A stretch of 34,516 bases of DNA from Candidatus Heimdallarchaeota archaeon (GTDB lineage: Archaea; Asgardarchaeota; Heimdallarchaeia; Heimdallarchaeales; Heimdallarchaeaceae): positions 1 to 34,516 of the forward strand of contig BPTK01000015.1 in the NCBI GenBank assembly GCA_023705905.1, written 5' to 3'. This document shows positions 19,171-29,101 of this stretch, piece by piece (the first letter of the stretch is position 1; the number at the start of each line of letters is the position of its first letter). A model generated the notes under the pieces. The model saw nothing but the letters and a program-made list of their open reading frames with translations, made no database searches and was not told the DNA's origin. A program made the translations under genes and the position numbers.

Positions 19171-21597
19171 ATGAAAAGAAATCAAAAATGGATAACCATA
19201 CTTAGTTTTGTCATTGTTTTACTTTTCTTTTCAACGAGCTTAAATTCAGTTAACATTAAAGCTTATGACTGGGATATAACACAAACAGTGACTTTACAAG
19301 AATATGATAATGTTGGATATGGAGTGATAACAGGTGATCATTCCATGGAAAATCAATATTTGGAAGCCGAATATGACACAGATTTAAGATATGTTAGACC
19401 TGGAATTGGATCCTCCTCTACTAATATGGGAAATGATTCCAAAGACTTCCGAGCTTCATTTGTCTCTACATACTATCAAACTAATGATCAGTTTGTTTTA
19501 GAAGACGATACATGGCAGAATTTTCCAACATACTTGCAAGCTTTTAATAACACAGGATATGGACCAAATCTTAACTTTACTGTTGGGCTAACAACTCAAG
19601 GAGAGTTATCATTAAGAGATACAACAGCTCTTGAATTGGAACCTGAAATAGTTTACAAATATACAGTGTCACTGAAAGCTGATGATCTTTATGATCTGAA
19701 TATCAAAACCACAGATACCTTGATTTACTATATATACTTCAATGGTGTATTGTCACAAGCCAATACTATAAGCGGAATATCTAGAAATGTAAACCTTCTA
19801 CAATCACGTGGTAAAGGAGTTTATGAGATATATTTCTACTCCACATTGGATAACTATATCATAATAAGTCCAAGAGACATTAACATCTTTGATGGAAAAG
19901 CCAACACTCCTATATCGAGTCATTTTATCAATGATCCTGATCAGGTGTGGAATGAAACAAAGAACCTCTTTGAAGATAATCTAGAAAAAGAAACAGTTCA
20001 TGCAATCTATTACAATCTTGCTCCAGGAGACTATCAATTTCAATACATTCGATTTGATAATAGTATATGGTCTCGAGCATATGTTGTTCTACCTACACAA
20101 TACTATGATAGCGCAACAGAGTATTCCTACTTAGACTTTATGCTTGGCTCTGGAACCATCGAGAAATTCATAATGCATTTTGAATATGAAACTCAGATAT
20201 TAGTTTGTATAGAAAGTGAAATGGATAATATCGATTATTTAGAATTTGACTATATTTTCTCTATCAAAGATGTAGATGATATCCCTATCATTGAGGAAGG
20301 TGGACAAATACACTACCAAGATGATATGTTAAACTTTGGAATAAATGTCAATAGAACCATGATGGTCTACTTAAACTATTCATTACCAGGTACTACTGGA
20401 CTTTGGTGTATTAAACAGGAAGATGCAGGAACTATCAGAGGGTACGGTTACACACTTGAACAATATGGAGAAGATGCAGCCAAAATACTACTCGATCCTG
20501 GATATTATTTCTTCATGGAACCAACCATCGGTGCTTATGATTTTCTTATTGATTATAGAACTATTGATTATGAACTGTTCAATGAAAGTTCAACATCATT
20601 CAGCTTAGAACAAGAAAATAGTGATGTCTCAAACTATAAACTACTTAAATTGGAAATACCAAAATTCGAGTTTGTCAACTACAATTTCACTTTAGTGAAC
20701 AATAAGAATTACACAGTTGATTTGTCATACAACCTTTATATTGGTAGTTATACTTCAAGTGTTTGGACAAATAGCTTCAACTTAGCAACTAGACAATTAG
20801 ATGGCGTATTTGAAGGATATCCTACTAACGATGCACAAGAAATGGAATTTTTCTCAATTAGAGACGGCAGTGTACGGTATGTACTGATTTATATGACTGT
20901 GCTCTACAATAATACGGGTTGGTCTAATGATGACGATTACACTGATCCTTATGTGAATCAAACTTCAGTTTCATTCTCTCTAAAGAAAGATTCTGGTCTT
21001 CCAGAAGCCTATGACAATACCAATGTTCATCTGATTGACGCGAATTTATCTGCACTCGGAACTGGGACATACTCAACTAGTTTTACAGATGTGGTAAATG
21101 ATTATGAGGTCTATATCTTCAATGCAACTGTCAGTGACTTGACTTGGAACAAAATAAGAATAATTATGGATAATGGAACAATCTATGACCATAATTATAG
21201 ACTTGATAATCCCGGTTCAGTGAGACCTCGTACTTTTAACGGTGTAGGTATTTGGAATGAGTATTATTACATTCCTACTGGTTCTTCTACTTACTTCGCA
21301 TCAACCGAAGTTAACGGAAGTGTTGTTACATATGAAACAGAGTTCGGTGTATATTCACCCAATTTGATTTTCATGTTTGCAATAGAACATATCGGTCTCA
21401 ATGGAACATTCAATATAGAATTTATACCCTATAATTGTACTGAAATCGCAGGAATAGACTTCAGTGAAGACGGCGGTTTATCCACAGGTGGAATAATAGC
21501 ATTATCAATAACCGGTGGTCTCCTTCTTGCTGGTGGTATTGCAGTTTTAGTCGTTAAAGTAGTAGTACCAAAGATAAAGTCGAAAACTCCAATGTAA
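19171..21597 (+). CDS. Large secreted, C-terminally membrane-anchored surface protein
   Basis: 808 aa; signal peptide KWITILSFVIVLLFFSTSLNSVNIKA; long beta-rich Tyr/Asn-rich ectodomain; C-terminal TM GGIIALSITGGLLLAGGIAVLVVKVVV followed by basic tail PKIKSKTPM. Confidence 0.75.
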   Translation: MKRNQKWITILSFVIVLLFFSTSLNSVNIKAYDWDITQTVTLQEYDNVGYGVITGDHSMENQYLEAEYDTDLRYVRPGIGSSSTNMGNDSKDFRASFVSTYYQTNDQFVLEDDTWQNFPTYLQAFNNTGYGPNLNFTVGLTTQGELSLRDTTALELEPEIVYKYTVSLKADDLYDLNIKTTDTLIYYIYFNGVLSQANTISGISRNVNLLQSRGKGVYEIYFYSTLDNYIIISPRDINIFDGKANTPISSHFINDPDQVWNETKNLFEDNLEKETVHAIYYNLAPGDYQFQYIRFDNSIWSRAYVVLPTQYYDSATEYSYLDFMLGSGTIEKFIMHFEYETQILVCIESEMDNIDYLEFDYIFSIKDVDDIPIIEEGGQIHYQDDMLNFGINVNRTMMVYLNYSLPGTTGLWCIKQEDAGTIRGYGYTLEQYGEDAAKILLDPGYYFFMEPTIGAYDFLIDYRTIDYELFNESSTSFSLEQENSDVSNYKLLKLEIPKFEFVNYNFTLVNNKNYTVDLSYNLYIGSYTSSVWTNSFNLATRQLDGVFEGYPTNDAQEMEFFSIRDGSVRYVLIYMTVLYNNTGWSNDDDYTDPYVNQTSVSFSLKKDSGLPEAYDNTNVHLIDANLSALGTGTYSTSFTDVVNDYEVYIFNATVSDLTWNKIRIIMDNGTIYDHNYRLDNPGSVRPRTFNGVGIWNEYYYIPTGSSTYFASTEVNGSVVTYETEFGVYSPNLIFMFAIEHIGLNGTFNIEFIPYNCTEIAGIDFSEDGGLSTGGIIALSITGGLLLAGGIAVLVVKVVVPKIKSKTPM

Positions 21598-21652
21598 AAT
21601 TCTTCATTTTTCTTTTTTTTCTTTCTTTTTATAGAAATTGAACAAATTTTTC

Positions 21653-22606
21653 TTATGTAATTCTTTTGCGCCATTCAGTAAAGTAATTCGTTAAATCCGT
21701 GTTTCCACCTGATATAATAATCCCCACTCTCTTTGAATTTACATCAATCTTTCCAGACATAACTCCAGCCAAGGAAACAGCACCAGATGGCTCCACAACA
21801 AGCTTCATTCTTGTCCATAAGAATTCCATTGCATTAACAATTTCCTCTTCTGTAACTGTAATGATGTCATCCACATACTCTTGAACAACCTTGAAAGTAA
21901 TATCGCCTAACTGCGTTTTTAGACCATCTGCAATTGTGTTTGGATTTATTGAAGGATAAATTTTACCATCTCTAAAAGATCTGTATGCATCATCCGCATT
22001 TTTAGGTTCAACACCAATTACTTTTGTTTCTGCATTTAGGCTTTTAGCTGCGATTGCTGTGCCTGAAAGTAATCCAGCACCACCACATGGAGCAAAAAGA
22101 GAATCTAACTTACCTACTTCTTTTATCAATTCGTATGTGGCTGTTCCTTGACCATAAATTATGTCTATGTCATTAGATGGGTGGATTAATGTATAACCGT
22201 ATTTATCTATTAACTCTTGAGCAACTATTTCCCTGTCTCCTGGTTTAGATCCACAAAATACCACTTTTGCACCATAATTTTTAGTAGCGGCAATTTTGAT
22301 TTTAGGTGCATTTTCTGGCATGACCACTACAGCCTTTACTTTAGCTAAGGATGAAGCTAAAGAGAGTGCTTGAGCAAAGTTTCCTGAAGAGTGAGTTGTA
22401 ACCCCTTTAATTTTTTGTTCAGGGGATAAATTAGTTAATGCGTTGAGAGCTCCCCGAATTTTGAAAGAACCGGTTTTCTGAAAGTTTTCAAGTTTGAAAT
22501 AGCACTTACAGTTCAGCATTTTGTTAAGAGTTGAAGATTTCATGACTGGGGTTTGATTGATTCCATCTTTAATTCTATTATACGCTTCTTCTACCTTGTC
22601 TAACAT
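21653..22606 (-). CDS. PLP-dependent threonine/serine dehydratase or serine racemase-like (no ACT domain)
   Basis: KCYFKLENFQKTGSFKIRGALNAL (PLP Lys), HSSGNFAQALSLAS, PCGGAGLLSGTAIA, ISGGNTDL. Confidence 0.92.
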   Translation of the reverse strand: MLDKVEEAYNRIKDGINQTPVMKSSTLNKMLNCKCYFKLENFQKTGSFKIRGALNALTNLSPEQKIKGVTTHSSGNFAQALSLASSLAKVKAVVVMPENAPKIKIAATKNYGAKVVFCGSKPGDREIVAQELIDKYGYTLIHPSNDIDIIYGQGTATYELIKEVGKLDSLFAPCGGAGLLSGTAIAAKSLNAETKVIGVEPKNADDAYRSFRDGKIYPSINPNTIADGLKTQLGDITFKVVQEYVDDIITVTEEEIVNAMEFLWTRMKLVVEPSGAVSLAGVMSGKIDVNSKRVGIIISGGNTDLTNYFTEWRKRIT

Positions 22607-22659
22607 ACGAATTTAACCTCTCTATACAATAAGTAATAAGATTTTCAATTTATCTTAAA

Positions 22660-24033
22660 TTAATGTGTGCTTTTTCCTGTGAACTTAAATGAATTCAATT
22701 TCAATGGTGGGCATCTTGTTGTGATACTCGTATCGAGAGTATCTCCAATAAGGGGTACATTACTGAGTATCTCTGGTATTTTATCAGTAAATCTGAAGTT
22801 CCTTGCTGCAGAGACTACTTCACCATCTTCGATATAAAGCAAACCGTCTCTGGTAAGACCTGTAATTGCTCCTAATCTCCTATTTACGAAATTTGTGTAA
22901 TGTAATCGATTTATGAAAAATCCTCGCTTTGTCTCCTCATACATCTCAACAAGTGACGAATCTCCTGGGTAAAGATTAAGATTATTGGGCATCACCCATC
23001 CAAAAATATAATCAGAAAAAGGTATAACTTGGTGACCTGTGTTTTGGTCCTTATCATTAAGGTACCTAGCTGAAGTGAAACTATTGTAGATAATTGATTT
23101 GGGTACGCCCTCTTCCACAATATATAGTGGTTTCTTTGCTACTCCTTCTCCATCAAATGGGGAAGCTAGGATTGTTTCAGTATTTAGGGGATCGTCTTGA
23201 AGAGTAATTTTATTGTCGAATAATTGAGATCCAATCTGATCAGCTATGAAACTTTGAGATTCATGATACCCGGTTCCATTAAAACCAATAGCTAGAAACC
23301 TAATAAGTGTACTAACAGCTGCTGGAGATAGAATTACTTCATACTCGCCGGATTCGTAATCCTTAGCGGAACATGTACTAATAGAGAGTTCTGTGGCTTT
23401 TCGTGCTAATTCTTCGGGTTTTAATTCTGAAGGGTTTCTTACTATTTGTTCCTCTTTACCAAATCCTTTGTTCTCTTTTTCTGTTAACGAATTAACAGTC
23501 ATTCCGTTGTATGTAAGCTGATGAGATAAATCAATACCATTTGAGTTAAGTATGCGAAATCGAAGATCTGTCATATAGACTGAACCTGCTAATCTTGCAT
23601 CCTTATCTACTTCTTCAGCCGCATTTACAGCTGTTTCAACCATATCTGCTCTCTGAAACTCATCCAATAGATTTCCTGTTGCTATAATGTTTGGTATCTG
23701 ATCTTCTTTCACTTCTGGAAATCCTTGAAAGAAGGGGATTTCTGGAACAAATTCAAGCATATCAGTTAACTGGCTTATTGTGCCATCAATAGATTTTTTT
23801 GTCAAAGCGGTTAAAGAATTAGATCCAATACGCTTGCCTTTTGAAGCGCGGAACATAAATCGATAAGTATGATCAGATACATTCTGATGAATTGTTGAAG
23901 TAGCAAAACGTGTGAGAGAATGGAGTCTATCAATACAACTCATCTCATATGAATCAAATGAACTAGCTTCAAGAGCTTTTATTGCATAATTCATCATGGT
24001 TTGAAAGCTTTCCGAAAACATGTAATCACTCAT
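22660..24033 (-). CDS. tldE: PmbA/TldE-type subunit (TldD/PmbA family, lacks HExxxH)
   Basis: 457 aa; FMFRASKGKRIGSNSLT, SPAAVSTLIRFLAIGFNGTGYHESQSFIADQIG, DGEGVAKKPLYIVEEGVPKSIIYNSFTSARY, GAITGLTRDGLLYIEDGEVV. Confidence 0.9.
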   Translation of the reverse strand: MSDYMFSESFQTMMNYAIKALEASSFDSYEMSCIDRLHSLTRFATSTIHQNVSDHTYRFMFRASKGKRIGSNSLTALTKKSIDGTISQLTDMLEFVPEIPFFQGFPEVKEDQIPNIIATGNLLDEFQRADMVETAVNAAEEVDKDARLAGSVYMTDLRFRILNSNGIDLSHQLTYNGMTVNSLTEKENKGFGKEEQIVRNPSELKPEELARKATELSISTCSAKDYESGEYEVILSPAAVSTLIRFLAIGFNGTGYHESQSFIADQIGSQLFDNKITLQDDPLNTETILASPFDGEGVAKKPLYIVEEGVPKSIIYNSFTSARYLNDKDQNTGHQVIPFSDYIFGWVMPNNLNLYPGDSSLVEMYEETKRGFFINRLHYTNFVNRRLGAITGLTRDGLLYIEDGEVVSAARNFRFTDKIPEILSNVPLIGDTLDTSITTRCPPLKLNSFKFTGKSTH

Positions 24034-24172
24034 TTTTTTTGCTTAAAGAACTCTAGCCTTAGATAATCTTAACGAAAAAGCTTTGAATTTAAACATTTCT
24101 CTGAACTTTCTTCTAACTCTCTAGTTCTATCGAGCAAAAATTCAAATAGATGTCCAGCATGACATTTGTTAT

Positions 24173-24832
24173 ATGGTTCTAGGAAGAATAGAAACTCATT
24201 GTAGTGAGCAAGACATTCAAACTATCATGATTGAAGTTAAATCTAAACTTAAAGAGTTAGGTTATAAAGTTAAGAAACCAAAAGAAGATTACTTACAATA
24301 TCAAACCTTACGTGTAGCTAAAAATTCCTACCAATGGTTGCTTGATTTCCATATCAAACTAGATAGAACAGGTAATTTAGTTAATATTGAAATATCTCGC
24401 ATTGAATTTTTTTCAATTGATAAACTCATTTCTGATAGATTGAAAAGGGCAAATCGAGGTAACCAACAAAGATCATTTTTTGGCTCCATTTTCCGCTTCT
24501 GGTGGTTATTTTTTATCATTAGTATCGTAGGTTCTTCCCTTCTAAGTTTTCTACCTAATACTGGGAACTCTCTTTCTACAGTTGGTTATGTTTTACTTAG
24601 TATCCTTGGAGCGTTCGTAATTTTTTATTTTGCTAGTGGCATAATTCGTTCATTTCAGAAGAAAAATGAAGCTGAAAATTCTGTAATTTTAACAGAACAG
24701 CTAAAAGCTATCCTTCAATCCTTGAATGTTGAGCTTTCTGAAACAACAATCATCTGTTGGAATTGTTTTAAAGAAATAACTCCTGTTGACAATAGATGTC
24801 CTGAATGTAAAAAAGAGCTTGTTAAAATTTGA
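24173..24832 (+). CDS. Hypothetical membrane protein with C-terminal zinc ribbon
   Basis: 219 aa; two TM segments (WWLFFIISIVGSSLLSFL, GYVLLSILGAFVIFYFASGII); C-terminal CWNCFKEITPVDNRCPECKKEL. Confidence 0.7.
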   Translation: MVLGRIETHCSEQDIQTIMIEVKSKLKELGYKVKKPKEDYLQYQTLRVAKNSYQWLLDFHIKLDRTGNLVNIEISRIEFFSIDKLISDRLKRANRGNQQRSFFGSIFRFWWLFFIISIVGSSLLSFLPNTGNSLSTVGYVLLSILGAFVIFYFASGIIRSFQKKNEAENSVILTEQLKAILQSLNVELSETTIICWNCFKEITPVDNRCPECKKELVKI

Positions 24833-24907
24833 TTTTTCTACTTTTCCTTTTTTTCAACTTGTTGGTCACCAAAACTGTTTTAATTCATTCATTTTCAATA
24901 GGTGATA

Positions 24908-25552
24908 ATGTCTGATGCTTCAAATTCAGGGCTGTTTATTTGTTTTGAAGGTATTGATGGTTCAGGAAAGACAACTCAAGCACGATTAGTAGTTGAAAGG
25001 CTTTGTTCTTTAGGATATGATGCAGTTTATACTACTGAACCAACAAGATGGTCTGAACCAGGAAAAAAACTTCGAGAAAGTTTTTTTGCTCCAACTCGCT
25101 TGCCCATTGAAGATGAATTTAGACTCTTCTTGGAAGATAGAATACTTCATGTGAAGAGTGAAGTAATCCCCTTACTTAATGCTGGAAAAATCGTTGTAAC
25201 TGATAGATATTACTTCTCTTCAGTTGCTTATCAAGGAGCAAGAGGACTAGATTGGCAATATATCTTGCATGAGAATGAGAAAATAGCAATTGTGCCTAAT
25301 TTAGTAATATTTTTGGATTTGCCAGTTTCTGTAGCTCTTGATAGGATTGCCTCTAAAAGAATGGAAGGAGTAAATACTTTTGAGAAAGAGGAAAGTCTAA
25401 GAAAAGTTAAAGGCATCTACTTACTTCTTGCAGAAAGGTTCCCCAGACTAATATCAAAACTTGATGCCACTAAAGAAATTTCTGAAATACAAAAAAGTGT
25501 CCTTAGGTTAATTATACAATTATGGAAAAATAACAGTAAGGTAGACAACTAA
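24908..25552 (+). CDS. tmk: Thymidylate kinase
   Basis: FICFEGIDGSGKTTQARLVVERL, TTEPTRWSEPGKKLRE, VTDRYYFSSVAYQGARGLD; AGGTGAT SD favours ATG 24908 over GTG 24902. Confidence 0.95.
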   Translation: MSDASNSGLFICFEGIDGSGKTTQARLVVERLCSLGYDAVYTTEPTRWSEPGKKLRESFFAPTRLPIEDEFRLFLEDRILHVKSEVIPLLNAGKIVVTDRYYFSSVAYQGARGLDWQYILHENEKIAIVPNLVIFLDLPVSVALDRIASKRMEGVNTFEKEESLRKVKGIYLLLAERFPRLISKLDATKEISEIQKSVLRLIIQLWKNNSKVDN

Positions 25553-27742
25553 ACCCAGTATAGCAAGAATTTTTATTATTAGTACAACATCTATTATTTT
25601 TATGTGAACATCTACGATGTGATTCTTCCTTCTTTTTGGTTCGAATCCTTTTAGAGCCATGGATTCTGCTAAATCTATACCCCTATTAATTGCGCCTGCC
25701 ATTAACGGTCGAAGAGTTTTTTTCATGATGTAATATTGTCTCCTCAAATTCATTCTTCTTCCCGTTAACCCCTTCATTTTTCTAATGGAATTGATATTTA
25801 CCGATTCTTTGCTCATTACAGGGACAAATTGGTAAATTGAGATAATTAACCATACGAGTTTTGCGGGAAGAAACATTTTTTCTAAAGCCACTGCTAGTTC
25901 ATAAGGGCTAACAGAATTGAAGAACCAAGTTATCAATAACAGTGATACTACAAATCTCACCTCTATTTGGATAAATGTTGTAAGTGGGTCACTAGTGATT
26001 TCACTATAGAATGCAATGATGGTAGCTATTACAGAGAAAACTGTAAGGAAAAATACAGCTCGACCTAGAAATTTTAGGGCTATCTCACCAGTAATGTAGA
26101 TTGAGAATGCAAAGAGAAACAATGTGATCAAAACATAAACATTGCTTGCGTAAAGTGATGAAATAAGCATTGCTAACACAACTATTACTCTTGTTCTAGG
26201 ATCTATATGCCATTTATCTCCAAATTTAGGCAATGTCATTTGCTCATTTCTTATCACAATTGGATCCGAAATTTCTTTGCTCTCCATGGTACTCAATGCT
26301 AAACTATCAAGTTCTTCTATCTCTTTCATAGAACCATTTTCCAAAAAGAATAATCTATCACAAAATTCTTTCAACCAGGTTGAGTCATGTGAAATGATTA
26401 CCACGGTTTTGTTTTCTGTCCTTAAACCGTATATTTTGTTTACTAACCACTTTTTATTCTCGTTATCTAAGCCATTTGTGATTTCATCTAAAATGATGAT
26501 GTCTGGTTCATGATATATTGTTGCAACAAAAGCTAATCTTCTTTTTTCGCCATGGGAGAGAGATTGTGGATTCTGATTCTTGTACCTTATTAAGCCACTT
26601 TCTTCAAGTAATGTGTTAATCTCTGCTCCCTTAGATTCTATCTCCAAACTTTCCTTAACTAATTCAACCTCTTGGTCAACTTTGTCTTCAAAGAATTGAA
26701 TTTCTGGGTTCTGAAAAACCATTGAAATATACTTGGCTTTTTCTTTCCAAGACATATCTTTGAAATTCTTCCCTTTAATCTCAATCGACCCTCTATTGGG
26801 TGTTAACATGCCACACAGGAGTTTTGCTAACGTTGTCTTTCCTGATCCGTTATCACCTAGAATCCCAACAATCTCTCCTTCGTTGAGTGAAAAAGAAATG
26901 TCGTTTAGTTTGAAACCTTCTGGAAACTCAAATTCGAGATTTTTTGCGGATAATATGGTTTTTTTAGTCGAAGATTGATTATCAGCTGATTTTCCTCCTA
27001 TTTCTTCACCTTCCTGAATGTTTGTAGTTTCTTCTATATCTCCATTATCCTTTTTTATTGTAATTTTCCTTACAATTTTCCCCTTCTCAATTTCAATTAC
27101 TCTTGTAGCAACACTCAGATAATGTGAAATATCATGGGTTGAAACAATTATGGTTTTTCCTTCCCTATTCATTTCAGCTAAGAGTGAACAAATTACTTTC
27201 TTATTGTTAGTATCAAGATTTGCTAAAGGCTCATCAGCTATAAATATTTCAGGATTAGATGTCAAACCACACGCAATTGCTACTTTTTGTTTTTGACCTT
27301 CAGATAATTTTTGTGGGTTACTATCAAGTAAATTGTTTAAGTGCAATTTAGACGAAATGGCTTGAACCTTTTTACTAATGCTCTCATTTTCAATATCTCT
27401 ATATTCCAATGGAAATGCTAATTCAGTTAAAACGAAAGGTGTAACCAGAGTATTTTCCACACGTTGTGGAACATAACCAATTTTTTTAGATAGATATAAA
27501 ATAGAAGATTCTTCGATTTTCTGATTTCCAATAAATACATCTCCCTTTGTTTGTCCAGCATAAAAAAATGGTATGAGTCCAACGAGTGAGTAACACAGAG
27601 AACTCTTTCCTGATCCACTTGAACCTGTGAGGATTATGAACTCGCCTTGTGAAATTGAGAGATTGATGTCTGAGAGAGCCCATTCATCACGAAAATGATA
27701 TTGAAAAGAAAAATTCTCAAAAGAGATTATTGGTTCTTTCAA
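25520..27742 (-). CDS. Single-chain ECF transporter energizing module: two ABC ATPase domains fused to an EcfT/CbiQ transmembrane domain
   Basis: Walker A GSSGSGKSS and GDNGSGKTT; signatures LSEGQKQKVAIA and LSHGEKRRLAFVA; Walker B EIFIADEP and DIIILDEI; C-terminal multi-TM region with GLTGRRMNLRRQYYIMKKTLRPLMAGAINRGIDLAESMALKGFEP (EcfT coupling motif); TTG start preceded by AGGTGATC. Confidence 0.93.
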   Translation of the reverse strand: MKEPIISFENFSFQYHFRDEWALSDINLSISQGEFIILTGSSGSGKSSLCYSLVGLIPFFYAGQTKGDVFIGNQKIEESSILYLSKKIGYVPQRVENTLVTPFVLTELAFPLEYRDIENESISKKVQAISSKLHLNNLLDSNPQKLSEGQKQKVAIACGLTSNPEIFIADEPLANLDTNNKKVICSLLAEMNREGKTIIVSTHDISHYLSVATRVIEIEKGKIVRKITIKKDNGDIEETTNIQEGEEIGGKSADNQSSTKKTILSAKNLEFEFPEGFKLNDISFSLNEGEIVGILGDNGSGKTTLAKLLCGMLTPNRGSIEIKGKNFKDMSWKEKAKYISMVFQNPEIQFFEDKVDQEVELVKESLEIESKGAEINTLLEESGLIRYKNQNPQSLSHGEKRRLAFVATIYHEPDIIILDEITNGLDNENKKWLVNKIYGLRTENKTVVIISHDSTWLKEFCDRLFFLENGSMKEIEELDSLALSTMESKEISDPIVIRNEQMTLPKFGDKWHIDPRTRVIVVLAMLISSLYASNVYVLITLFLFAFSIYITGEIALKFLGRAVFFLTVFSVIATIIAFYSEITSDPLTTFIQIEVRFVVSLLLITWFFNSVSPYELAVALEKMFLPAKLVWLIISIYQFVPVMSKESVNINSIRKMKGLTGRRMNLRRQYYIMKKTLRPLMAGAINRGIDLAESMALKGFEPKRRKNHIVDVHIKIIDVVLIIKILAILGLVVYLTVIFP

Positions 27743-27762
27743 TATAGATCACCTAAGATGAT

Positions 27763-28773
27763 TTATCTTTGCTTTATTTCCTTAAGCAACATTTTTAGAA
27801 GCATCTGTACAATTTCATCTTTCTTCTTTGGAAAATCTTTTGGTTCGCTAAAATTAATTCCCGCAGCCGTTTGATGACCCCCACCAGATCCTGCAAAATT
27901 AGCAGAAATCACATTTGCTAGAGTCCCAAGAGATATTTTGTTTCTTTCCGCAAAAACTTTGGTACATCTCATACTGATTCGATATTCTTTATCTGCAGGT
28001 ACTGCTAATACGACTGCGAAGCTGGCCCCTAAGCCAATTAGTGCTCTTGCTACTGATGATTCATAAGAACTAACATGGGTAAGTGCATAAATATCGGTTC
28101 CTTCTTTATGAATTAATGTTCTTGTTACTCCTTTTAATCTGGCAATTTTCTCTGATTTGCTTGGTTCTTTTTGCAAAATAGAAAGAGCTTCATCATAATT
28201 ACCTCCGCTCTGTATTAAAAATTGAACAGTATTGAAAGTTGATGCTGTTCTATAGATAAATCTTCGAGTATCAAAAAGAATACCGGTAAGTAATAATGTA
28301 GCAATTTCTGGTTTTAATGCTATTTCTAATTTTTCATATATTTTTCCTATCATTTCAGCTGTTGATGTCTCAGTATTGATTATTGAGTGAGTAATCTCCT
28401 CTGCTTGCTCTATCTTTTCATGATGATCTATTACGATAATAGGTTTCTTTTGAGAAATGAAATCGTCTAAAGAAATATTACCGAGTTGCTGAATATTATT
28501 CGCATCACAGATGAAAATGATGTCCAGATCATTAGGAACAGAATCGCTTTGAAATACTTCATTTCCATTCAGAAGCAGTTTTTTAGCTATAATATTAATT
28601 GACTGTGCGAATAATGTAAATCTCACTTCTGGGAAATATTGTTTTAGTATATATTTTAACCCAACCACGCTTGAAATAGCATCCGGGTCTGCATTTTGAT
28701 GAGCAAAGATTCCCACATGAGAAATATCTTTCTTTTGATAAATTTCTATAATATTTAGGAATTTTTCCGACAG
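27763..28773 (-). CDS. DHH/DHHA1 phosphoesterase (NrnA-like); start extended to a probable CTG codon
   Basis: FAHQNADPDAISSVVGL, IFICDANN, IVIDHHEK, GSGGGHQTAAGINF. The frame stays open upstream of the track start (GTG 28716): (L)SEKFLNIIEIYQKKDISHVGIFAHQNADPDA, with AGGAGG 7 nt before CTG. Confidence 0.85.
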   Translation of the reverse strand: MSEKFLNIIEIYQKKDISHVGIFAHQNADPDAISSVVGLKYILKQYFPEVRFTLFAQSINIIAKKLLLNGNEVFQSDSVPNDLDIIFICDANNIQQLGNISLDDFISQKKPIIVIDHHEKIEQAEEITHSIINTETSTAEMIGKIYEKLEIALKPEIATLLLTGILFDTRRFIYRTASTFNTVQFLIQSGGNYDEALSILQKEPSKSEKIARLKGVTRTLIHKEGTDIYALTHVSSYESSVARALIGLGASFAVVLAVPADKEYRISMRCTKVFAERNKISLGTLANVISANFAGSGGGHQTAAGINFSEPKDFPKKKDEIVQMLLKMLLKEIKQR

Positions 28774-29060
28774 AGCAATTCCTCCTTTAATACGTCTTGT
28801 GCATGTTCATAAGCCTCTTGTTGAAGTTCATCTAATTGCAAAGAAGATAACCCACCTGATATGTCGCAATCGAGGATTAGGGTGAGAACATTGTCGGAAG
28901 ACTGGGATAAACTTACAATAATCCCAAAGTCAGTTAAGAGTTTCCAAGACTTATGGTTTTGAAGGAATAAGTCTATCTTTGTTTCAACGATTGAAACTAT
29001 CTCTTCAAGCTCATCATCAGATAAAGGTTTAAGTCCAATATCGATTATATCTGAAGCCAT
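28755..29060 (-). CDS. DUF3194-like protein
   Basis: 101 aa; LKPLSDDELEEIVSIVETKIDLFL...LDELQQEAYEHAQDVLKEEL; position next to prefoldin beta matches the usual archaeal context of DUF3194. Confidence 0.65.
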   Translation of the reverse strand: MASDIIDIGLKPLSDDELEEIVSIVETKIDLFLQNHKSWKLLTDFGIIVSLSQSSDNVLTLILDCDISGGLSSLQLDELQQEAYEHAQDVLKEELLCRKNS

Positions 29061-29101
29061 AAACTTTCGTCTCTTTATGTATTTGAAAATTATTGCTGGG
29101 A

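Noticed and set aside
27427-27683. Minus-strand 63- and 65-aa ORFs inside the ECF gene
   Set aside because: Alternative frames of the first ABC ATPase domain
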